Below, one piece after another: positions 54,439-61,261 of a stretch of 64,000 nucleotides of DNA. The DNA is taken from assembly GCA_902779355.1 (NCBI GenBank), contig CACZBF010000012.1, positions 1 through 64,000 on the forward strand, given 5' to 3'. Both the position numbers and the translations under genes were made by a program. This DNA is from an uncultured Lachnospiraceae bacterium (lineage in GTDB: Bacteria; Bacillota; Clostridia; Lachnospirales; Lachnospiraceae). The notes beneath the pieces were generated by a model. It saw only the letters and a program-made list of their open reading frames with translations. It ran no database searches and was not told the origin of the DNA. Numbering within the stretch: position 1 is the first letter of the stretch; the number at the start of each line of letters is the position of its first letter.

Positions 54439-56286
54439 TCAAACATAATAAAACCATAACAGCGTGATGTCATCCGACTGGTCTGCACTGCCCGCAAAAG
54501 CCTTGACATCCTCATATACCTTGTGGCATTGCTCTTTGGCGTATTGATTGCGATCGGCTTCCCCAATCCCTTTGCACTTTTTGACCAATTTCAGAAGGCG
54601 AGGTTCTCCATACAGTTCCTTTTCCTGATCCATTGCCTCTGTCACGCCATCCGTATACAGCAGCAGACTTTCTCCGGAGTGAAGTTCCAGCTCCTGTCTT
54701 TCGTATGGGGAAGACTCAAAGATCCCAAGCATACGGTTTTTCTTTCTGGCAAGATACCGGGCGCCTGTTTCCCCCAGTACGATCGGCTTGGTATGCCCTG
54801 CATGTACAAAGCTGATCTTTCCGTTATCCAGATCCAAAAACCCGATCCAAGCCGTCACAAACATTTTTGTACTGTTTTCTTCACACAGTGCCGCATTTGC
54901 CTTCGATGCCACTTCCTCCACCGGAAGTCCCTGCTCTGCATAAGTCTTGATGAGTGTCTTCGCACGCATCATAAAGAGTGCCGCCGGCATCCCCTTGTCA
55001 GACACGTCGGCCATGACCAGCGCCAGTGTATGATCGTTGATCATGAAGAAATCATAGAAATCCCCGCCTACCGCCTTAGCCGTATCCATCATGGCATAAA
55101 GCCCAAAAGACTCCTGTTCCGGGAACGGCGGAAAGATATTGGGAACTGCAGAAGTCTGAATCTCCTTTGCAAATGCAAGCTCCTCCTCCATCTTTTTTTC
55201 CGCCTCACCGATCATCTGCTTCAGGCGGTCCACTGTATGATTGATGCCGTCAGACAGGCCGTCAAATTCAATGGAATTCCGGAAATCTGCTTTTTCCTCC
55301 AGATTCCCTTCCGTAATTTTGGAAAGTGTTCCGTTGAGACTGTATACGCCTCTTACGACCTGTTCCTCGATCATACGGCTGAGCAAAAGGAACAAAACGA
55401 TAAATACGCCGGCATAGACCAGCGTCAGCGCGATCAGGATGACTTTATAAGGTGCATAGACCTCACTCAGCGGCATCCCTTCCAGCACGTAAAAGTCCTT
55501 GTACCGCCTCACCACCACGTAGGATTTTATCCCAAAGACCTCCTCATAGGACGCTTTTTTCTGAGATGCCAATTCCTCCAGGCTTTTCGACAGGATCACC
55601 GTATCACCGTTAAACCTGTCTTTTATGCTGGCGATCACCTCATTATCAGCATCTAAGAGAAGCTTGTACCCGTCAATCCCTATCACCACATTCGTGATAG
55701 AATCTTTGATCGTGTCTATGACGTTTTGCCGGTAGATCTCTTCATCAAAACCGATCTGGACAAATCCCTTCATACTGTGAAGCGGCACGCCTACATACAG
55801 CATCTTGGTCTCATTATCATAGGAGATCTCCCGGAAATCCTGGAAATAGTAATCCGCCCCTTCCAGAAGACATAAAAACGCCGCGGACTGTTCTCCGTCA
55901 TGCATATCATATCCGACATAATCCTCCACACTGGATGCAAGGATAATCCCGTTTTCATCAATGACATTCCATTCGCTGCACCAATTGATCGCGAGCAGGT
56001 TATCTGTGTACACCAGGAACTCAGGATCCTCAAAAAAGGCTTCTCCCTTTTCCTGCACACCTTCATCGATCCATTCGGCAAAACTATTTGTCACGTTCTT
56101 GATAGACTGATCTACAGTTTCCTCCTTATCGTATGAAAGGAAGGTTGTCATCTCCTCTTCGATCTTATCTTTCCCATACCTGAGGAAAAAGAGGAGGGTA
56201 AAAACCATCAGCGCAGCAAATGAGCCGATGAACAACAACAACGTCCTTTGAGAAACGATTTGAGAAAGATGCTTCTTTTTCGTCAT
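54439..56286 (-). CDS. Membrane SpoIIE-type (PP2C) phosphatase with extracytoplasmic sensor domain
   Basis: A 615-residue protein from the ATG at 56286 (GAGGTGG site). Helix 14-35, an outside Cache-like sensor (~40-278), helix 281-303, a HAMP-like stretch (304-360), a coiled linker with the AKEIQTSAVPNIFPPFP motif, and the PP2C domain (~395-615). All metal and catalytic marks are present: GDFYD at 408-412, DVSDKG at 427-432, LLYTDGVTEA and DDITLL. It would remove phosphate from serine or threonine, as in partner switching of STAS proteins. It follows the YARHG gene by 10 bases. Confidence 0.88.
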   Translation of the reverse strand: MTKKKHLSQIVSQRTLLLFIGSFAALMVFTLLFFLRYGKDKIEEEMTTFLSYDKEETVDQSIKNVTNSFAEWIDEGVQEKGEAFFEDPEFLVYTDNLLAINWCSEWNVIDENGIILASSVEDYVGYDMHDGEQSAAFLCLLEGADYYFQDFREISYDNETKMLYVGVPLHSMKGFVQIGFDEEIYRQNVIDTIKDSITNVVIGIDGYKLLLDADNEVIASIKDRFNGDTVILSKSLEELASQKKASYEEVFGIKSYVVVRRYKDFYVLEGMPLSEVYAPYKVILIALTLVYAGVFIVLFLLLSRMIEEQVVRGVYSLNGTLSKITEGNLEEKADFRNSIEFDGLSDGINHTVDRLKQMIGEAEKKMEEELAFAKEIQTSAVPNIFPPFPEQESFGLYAMMDTAKAVGGDFYDFFMINDHTLALVMADVSDKGMPAALFMMRAKTLIKTYAEQGLPVEEVASKANAALCEENSTKMFVTAWIGFLDLDNGKISFVHAGHTKPIVLGETGARYLARKKNRMLGIFESSPYERQELELHSGESLLLYTDGVTEAMDQEKELYGEPRLLKLVKKCKGIGEADRNQYAKEQCHKVYEDVKAFAGSADQSDDITLLWFYYV

Positions 56287-56296
56287 ACCCACCTCT

Positions 56297-57331
56297 TCAG
56301 TTTTTTGATACCTGTGAGGAGGCAACCCAGCCGGTGCTTCCGCGGTATTCAGTCAGAAGCCACCTGCCGCGCTCCCGTTCGTCATAGATATTCAAAACCA
56401 CACCATTGCGGATTTCCATGATAATGTCATAGTCCGTCCCCGGTCCTTCGCGGAGATTCACATAGTAGTCCGGTGCATCTACGGTCACTGTGTAGAGCGC
56501 ACCCGCTTCTTCTCCGTTCTCCAATTCCTTGATCGTTTCCACATTTGCTTTTTCATATTGGTTCAGGATTTCCTCCATATGCGGGTCAAATTCATCCCCC
56601 GTATAAAGAGGCTCATACCAGGGCTGCGAATAAAAATATATCCGCAGATCATCAGAGTCAAACATCCTCCCGTGGCGGGCAAAGATCTCGTTGCGCGCAT
56701 ACCGGAGCTCATCGGAATTGAGGACACTGAGCTCTGCCTCGGTGTAATAGCGCGAATCCGCTTCAGGAAGAATATAATACGCGGACATATCCTCTATAGC
56801 ATCTTCGTAAGTCTCTTCCACATTGCGGTTCTCCGGGGCAGCCTCTGCCTCTGCTGCAGCGGCGGCACTATTGGCGTCTTCATAAACATCTGCCAATTGT
56901 GAGACTGCATCCGGCCCTGTCTCTTCCGCAACCTCCAAGGCTGCTTCCTCTCCTGCTGCCGTGATCGCCTCTGCCGCACCCTTCAGATCGATCTTTGAAG
57001 TGACCCGCGACACAAAAGAAACCGCGACAATGATCAGGATCACGAGCAGCGCGGCACCTGCGGACAGGCCGACGATCAGGATGATCTTGCCGTTGTTTTT
57101 TGCCGGTGCGCTCTTCTGTTGCGGCATCTGATTTTGTGCAGGGGCAGGCTCCGGCTTCACAGGCATCCGGTTTTGCGCAGGGGCAGACTCCGGCCTCGGC
57201 GGCATGGATGTCGCCGGCTGTACCGTTGACGCATCATGCATCATCGAAAACTCATCCACCAGCTGCGCACCGCATTGCGTGCAAAACTTGGTTCCCGCTT
57301 CGACTTCTTTTCCACATTGACTGCAACGCAA
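56297..57331 (-). CDS. Zinc-ribbon, membrane-spanning YARHG and SH3-like protein
   Basis: A 344-residue protein starting at TTG (57331) with a GGGGAGG site. Parts in order: zinc ribbon MRCSQCGKEVEAGTKFCTQC, a proline-rich repeat (PEPAPAQNQMP), one membrane helix (~82-105), a spacer, the YARHG domain (RYARNEIFARHGRMFDS) and a bacterial SH3 domain (YVNLREGPGTDYD to GSTGWVASSQ). The YARHG and SH3 parts face outside and suit cell wall sensing; the zinc ribbon faces the cytoplasm. It directly precedes the phosphatase gene, so the two may form one signalling pair. Confidence 0.85.
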   Translation of the reverse strand: MRCSQCGKEVEAGTKFCTQCGAQLVDEFSMMHDASTVQPATSMPPRPESAPAQNRMPVKPEPAPAQNQMPQQKSAPAKNNGKIILIVGLSAGAALLVILIIVAVSFVSRVTSKIDLKGAAEAITAAGEEAALEVAEETGPDAVSQLADVYEDANSAAAAAEAEAAPENRNVEETYEDAIEDMSAYYILPEADSRYYTEAELSVLNSDELRYARNEIFARHGRMFDSDDLRIYFYSQPWYEPLYTGDEFDPHMEEILNQYEKANVETIKELENGEEAGALYTVTVDAPDYYVNLREGPGTDYDIIMEIRNGVVLNIYDERERGRWLLTEYRGSTGWVASSQVSKN

Positions 57332-57356
57332 GTTTTTTCCTCCCCGGTTCTTTCCG

Positions 57357-57527
57357 TTATCGAAAATGATGGACTAGTTCATCCGCACGCGGTACGATGA
57401 CAGGGTCATGCCGCCCGTGGATCACAAGTTCTGTTTCTTTCCCCTGATTGTCGATCGTCTTCTGGGATTTCGCAATGGACGGCGTCGGCTTGACCGCCAC
57501 GCGGAAAATGAGATCGCTCCCGTACAT
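57357..57527 (-). pseudogene. aroC: C-terminal fragment of chorismate synthase
   Basis: A 56-codon piece. Its text RVAVKPTPSIAKSQKTID followed by GRHDPVIVPRA is the late active-site block of chorismate synthase, but the frame then runs ADELVHHFR and stops where the enzyme would continue with the conserved VPVVEAM tail. The rest of aroC is absent. It abuts the remnant of a different gene at 57528 and lies just before the YARHG gene. Confidence 0.75.
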
Positions 57528-57651
57528 GGATCCCATATACCTCCAGGGATTTGTTTTTCATGGATTCGCCAAACACTTTGGACGCAATGTCCTTATTCTG
57601 ATAAGCGATCCCCGTATTCTGTTTTTGATCCGTACTGATTCCTCCCCTCAA
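57528..57651 (-). pseudogene. N-terminal fragment of a PD-(D/E)XK/Rpn-type gene
   Basis: About 35 codons in an open frame that begins near 57651. The text GIAYQNKDIASKVFGES followed by KSLEVYGI matches the opening of a common clostridial family of transposase/nuclease-like proteins. Further on, the match stops abruptly and the chorismate synthase fragment begins in another frame, so a deletion or insertion joined them. No whole copy occurs here. Confidence 0.5.
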
Positions 57652-57966
57652 TTATAGTATGGTTATTGTTATTCTTCAACAGGGTGAAGTGGCCGATCGG
57701 CCTTGATTTTCCGGAACGAATGCTCCGGAGAAGTGAGCACAGTATATCACTGTATTTCAGAATCATCAACTGTCTATTTCATTCTATCTTGCGTCGCTTC
57801 ATTCTGACAAAACGTGAATTTTACTGCTCCGCTCTCAGGAAAAGATCATTATTCAGCGTTGTCTCAAAACACTTTGTCAGGATTTTATATATTTTTTCCC
57901 TTGTTATATACTAAGATATAAGACAAAAACAGAAATAACACACGATTGGGATTGGGATATATACAC
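57652..57966. other. AT-rich intergenic region without recognisable gene
   Basis: About 315 bases between the gene fragment and the sce7726 gene. It is AT-rich and ends with a TATACT-like box at 57907-57912, but no good -35 is found at the right distance. I see no coding or repeat structure that I can support. Confidence 0.5.
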
Positions 57967-58554
57967 ATGCTGCACGATAATGAAATACGGGAACCATTGT
58001 TTGATTTTCTCGAGGAAACTTACGGACGGATCCGGATCATTGAAGAAAAAATGATGGGACGGAGCAGAGCGGACGTTGTGATGGTCATGGAGGATGCGCT
58101 CTGCGGGATCGAGATCAAAAGCGATGCCGACACATATGCGCGCCTTTCCAGACAAGTAAAGGATTATGACCTATACTACGATATCAATATGGTTGTGGTA
58201 GGTGGAACCCATGGGAATCACATACGGGAACATATACCGGATTACTGGGGTGTGATCACTGTGGAAGCAGCTGAAAACGGGTTGGATTTCTATGTTCTGC
58301 GGGATCCGGAGCGGAATCCAAAGATGAAACTCGAGAGGAAGATCGGGATACTCTGGCGGCCGGAGCTCAATCACATCCTGGAAAAGAACGGTATGCCAAA
58401 GTACAGGGAAAAGAGCAAACGGTTCGTAGCAGGAAAGATCCTTCAGAAAGTACCACAGGATCTTCTTGCTAAACAGATCAGTGAAGAGCTGTTTGAAAGA
58501 GATTATACAACGATACAGCAGGAGATAGAGGAATACCGAAAGAAAAGGAAATGA
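57967..58554 (+). CDS. sce7726 family protein, putative PD-(D/E)XK nuclease-like
   Basis: A 195-residue protein from the ATG at 57967; the upstream TTG codons are not needed. The opening MLHDNEIREPLFDFLEETYG, then the active-site-like RADVVMVMEDALCGIEIKSD (D and ExK) is the pattern of the sce7726 family, which has a restriction-endonuclease fold. Conserved end block ISEELFERDYTTIQQEIEEY is present. Function is unknown; such genes often lie in defence or mobile islands. It ends 3 bases before the next fragment. Confidence 0.75.
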   Translation: MLHDNEIREPLFDFLEETYGRIRIIEEKMMGRSRADVVMVMEDALCGIEIKSDADTYARLSRQVKDYDLYYDINMVVVGGTHGNHIREHIPDYWGVITVEAAENGLDFYVLRDPERNPKMKLERKIGILWRPELNHILEKNGMPKYREKSKRFVAGKILQKVPQDLLAKQISEELFERDYTTIQQEIEEYRKKRK

Positions 58555-58557
58555 AAT

Positions 58558-58815
58558 ATGATGACGTCGCAGTTTCAAAAGGAAATATCTTACCGGATTA
58601 CCGATGAGGATATTCAGGCAGGTCTCACTGTAGTTGAAACTGTTTTAAAAAGGCGGTTTGGATTGACCGCAAAAGAGATAAAAATCCTTCCTCAAGATGC
58701 AACTTCATCGCACCCAGATCAATATCCTGCCTCGTTGATCCTCTTTTTACATCTGCCGTGTAAATCACGATCATACGGAGATTCGGTAAAGCGCCGTTTG
58801 ACGCTCAGGTTTTGA
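58558..58815 (+). pseudogene. N-terminal fragment resembling an RluA-family pseudouridine synthase
   Basis: The first ~40 residues (EISYRITDEDIQAGLTVVET to FGLTAKEIK) look like the S4-type opening of clostridial RluA-like synthases. After about base 58678 the frame changes character, because the sequence from there on is an antisense relic of another gene. The 85-residue frame is therefore a truncated product. The identification is tentative. It follows the sce7726 gene with a 3-base gap. Confidence 0.4.
58675..58800 (-). pseudogene. Middle fragment of the PD-(D/E)XK/Rpn-type family, antisense
   Basis: Read on the minus strand this stretch gives LPNLRMIVIYTADVKRGST, then DIDLGAMKLHLEEGFL, the typical mid-protein text of the same family whose start is at 57.5 kb. 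No start or stop fits. Since it lies upstream of the N-terminal piece on the same strand, the two are in the wrong order for one gene broken by insertion, so rearrangement or two separate copies are needed. Confidence 0.6.
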
Positions 58816-58868
58816 AAACGGAGGATACATGCTATAATAAAAGCACCCAAAGAAAGGAGTGTTGCCAA

Positions 58869-59021
58869 ATGGATGCTTTTTACAACGTACACTATCTGAA
58901 ATTGAATCCGTTCGGCCCTGATCTGGAGCAGACCGAGCGGGTGACAGTATCTTATCTGATCCAGATGCTGGGGGACAAAACAATCGTCGTCCTCGATGCC
59001 ACACGGGTATCCCCGATCTGA
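58869..59021 (+). CDS. Small protein of unknown function (50 aa)
   Basis: A small gene with a strong AAAGGAG site and a perfect TATAAT box at 58833-58838 (TTGAAA at 58812-58817 gives a short 15-base spacing). The text opens MDAFYNVHYLKLNPFGPD and contains YLIQMLGDKTIVVLDATR, a plausible beta-strand. No family is recognised. Its own promoter and ribosome site argue for a real gene, in spite of the debris around it. Confidence 0.5.
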   Translation: MDAFYNVHYLKLNPFGPDLEQTERVTVSYLIQMLGDKTIVVLDATRVSPI

Positions 59022-59033
59022 CAGTATCTGCCG

Positions 59034-61232
59034 TCAGGTATCCTCCTGAGGTCCGTGATAAATAAAGGACATCATCGTCAGATCGTCAAACTGCTCTGCA
59101 TCTCCCACAAAGGCGTCCACGTCTTTCCGGATGCCGGCCAGTATTTCCGCCGGTCTCAGATCCTTATAACGGTTCACGGACTCCACAACGCGTTCCATTT
59201 GGAACTGTTCGTTCTGTGCATTGACAGCTTCCGGCAGACCGTCCGTATAAATAAAGATCGCATCTCCCGGGCGTAGTACAAAGGAATCCTCCTGAAACTT
59301 TGTCCGCTTCAACCCGCCGAGAACCAGGCTGTGCGGGTGCTCCTGTATCTCATAAGCACTTTCTTCTTCCTTTTCCTTCTTCCTGAGGAGGAGGGGATTC
59401 TCATGTCCCGCATTTGCTTCCGTCACTTCCCCCGTAGACAGGGTAACGATCGCAAGCCAGACGGTCACAAACATGGCGGATGTATTTCCCTCACACAGAC
59501 GCAGATTCACGTCGGTCATGATCTCTGACGGGCTTCCCCCATTCAGGGCACAGGTCTGGATCAGGGTCTTGCTGATGACCATGAAGAGGGATGCGGGCAC
59601 TCCCTTTCCTGAGACATCTGCCATGACAAGCGCCAGATGATCCTCATCGATCAGGAAAATGTCATAGAAATCGCCGCCCACCTCTTTTGCGGGATCCATG
59701 GAAGCAAATACTTCAAACTCCAGCCTGTCCGGATAGATGGGGAAGGACTGGGGCAGCATATCCTGCTGGATCTTGGCAGCGACGGAGAGCTCCGCTCCGA
59801 TCCTTTCTTTCTCCGCCGTGATCTCCATGATCTCCTGAATATACTTCTTGGTCCGTTCCGACAGCTCCCCAAAGGTCTCTGCCAAAAGCTCGATCTCATC
59901 TCCCGTGCGGTAGACGTCATCCATGACAAAGTCAAAATTATCCCCACCGATCTGTCGCACGCTCTCCGTCATCCGGTTAATGGGATTTGTAAGCCTCCCG
60001 GAAAACATCAATGCCACCAGGACGGCATTCACCACCAGAAGGACCATCACGATGATGGTCAGGAGAGATGACTGCCGGAAGCCTTTCTCGTATTGCTGGA
60101 TCGCTGTCCCGGCGCTCTCCTGCAGCTGTATAAGCAGGTTCTCCGTGGGCTTGTTCAGGATGTCCTTTTCCATAAAGAGGAGTTGTGACCAGCCTACCGT
60201 GACCATCGGCCCGTACGCCACACAGTATTCCTTTCCGTTCACCGTCACTTCGGAAAAACCCACATCCCCTTTCAGCGCTTCCTGTAACAAAGCATCCAGT
60301 TCATCATTATCCGAGTCCACGATATCCGTCGAAAGCATATGATCCATCTTCAACTCGCCTTCCTCAAAGGGCGAGTATACCAGTTTGCCGTCGTCGCTGA
60401 CCACGATGGAAAAGATACCGTCTCCGATGGTCACTTCGGAAACAAAGGTCTGAAACGTATCCAGCTGCACGGAGCTTTCCACCACAGCCTGCAGTTCTCC
60501 GTCCACATAGATCGGCACCCCGAATTCGATCTCACTCACGTTCAGGAGGGTGCTGTGCACGGCGTGGGTCAGAACCACATCCTGCTTTTCCACCGCCTCC
60601 TGCCACCAGGGTCTCTCCTTCGGGTCATAGGGGAGAAGCACGCCATCGTCACTGAACTTCCGTTCCGAGGTGATATCCATGAAAAGGGAAACCCCGTTGG
60701 GTAGGGAAATGATCAGGTCCTGCGTATCGAACTCATTGCTCTCGATCATCGACGCCATCATGGGCGCCAGATTTGCAAGCTTCCTCACCATCGCCATTTC
60801 CTCTTCCGTAGGATCCGCGTAATCTGCCATCATGAGCTGGAGGGACAGCTGTCCGGCGTTCTCAAGGCTTGGGGGATTCACCTCGCGCTCCGCATAATAT
60901 TCGGGATGCTGAAAGACATCCTCTGCCTGCGCAGCCAGCGTTACTGCTTCCTTTTTCAGCTCCCACATCTCCCAGTCGGTGTTGTCTGCAGCCTGCGCGG
61001 CCATGTTCTTCATGCTTTCTTCAGCCATCCGCATCATGGACTTCTCGGACTGCTCCTGGACGGTCCTTGCCTGCAGCTCTCCGGTTTCACTTGCCATTTT
61101 ACGCAGCGTATACAGCTGGATCATACCCATCAGGGCAAAGCCGCAGATCGCCGTGATCACCAGCATGATGCAAAGAATAAAGACCTTTTTCTGCAATCCC
61201 CGCGTTGTTTTCTTCTTTTCCTTTTTCATCAT
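59034..61232 (-). CDS. Membrane SpoIIE-type (PP2C) phosphatase with Cache-like sensor and HAMP domain
   Basis: A 732-residue protein. Helix at ~14-38, a large outside sensor to ~380 (VVSDDGKLVYSPFEEGEL resembles a dCache), helix ~385-407, HAMP (FSGRLTNPINRMTESVRQIG), a coiled linker with AAKIQQDMLPQSFP, then PP2C (~515-728) with GDFYD, DVSGKG, IYTDGLPEA and DDLTMM. The catalytic marks are complete. It begins 29 bases after the giant kinase-like gene, so the two are likely cotranscribed. It is a paralogue of the phosphatase at 54.4 kb, but the sensors differ and the C-terminus is longer. Confidence 0.88.
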   Translation of the reverse strand: MMKKEKKKTTRGLQKKVFILCIMLVITAICGFALMGMIQLYTLRKMASETGELQARTVQEQSEKSMMRMAEESMKNMAAQAADNTDWEMWELKKEAVTLAAQAEDVFQHPEYYAEREVNPPSLENAGQLSLQLMMADYADPTEEEMAMVRKLANLAPMMASMIESNEFDTQDLIISLPNGVSLFMDITSERKFSDDGVLLPYDPKERPWWQEAVEKQDVVLTHAVHSTLLNVSEIEFGVPIYVDGELQAVVESSVQLDTFQTFVSEVTIGDGIFSIVVSDDGKLVYSPFEEGELKMDHMLSTDIVDSDNDELDALLQEALKGDVGFSEVTVNGKEYCVAYGPMVTVGWSQLLFMEKDILNKPTENLLIQLQESAGTAIQQYEKGFRQSSLLTIIVMVLLVVNAVLVALMFSGRLTNPINRMTESVRQIGGDNFDFVMDDVYRTGDEIELLAETFGELSERTKKYIQEIMEITAEKERIGAELSVAAKIQQDMLPQSFPIYPDRLEFEVFASMDPAKEVGGDFYDIFLIDEDHLALVMADVSGKGVPASLFMVISKTLIQTCALNGGSPSEIMTDVNLRLCEGNTSAMFVTVWLAIVTLSTGEVTEANAGHENPLLLRKKEKEEESAYEIQEHPHSLVLGGLKRTKFQEDSFVLRPGDAIFIYTDGLPEAVNAQNEQFQMERVVESVNRYKDLRPAEILAGIRKDVDAFVGDAEQFDDLTMMSFIYHGPQEDT

Positions 61233-61261
61233 TTCCCCGTTTCCGACCGTTGGGTCTTTTC

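Noticed and set aside
54523-55656. A 377-codon frame opposite the first PP2C phosphatase
   Set aside because: Antisense shadow; no start signal and no recognisable domain.
57406-57651. The 81-codon frame as one intact gene
   Set aside because: Only its first third resembles a protein family; the rest is the wrong frame of the chorismate synthase fragment.
58771-59004. A 77-codon minus-strand frame
   Set aside because: Overlaps the relic and the 50-residue gene, has no start signal and no family resemblance.
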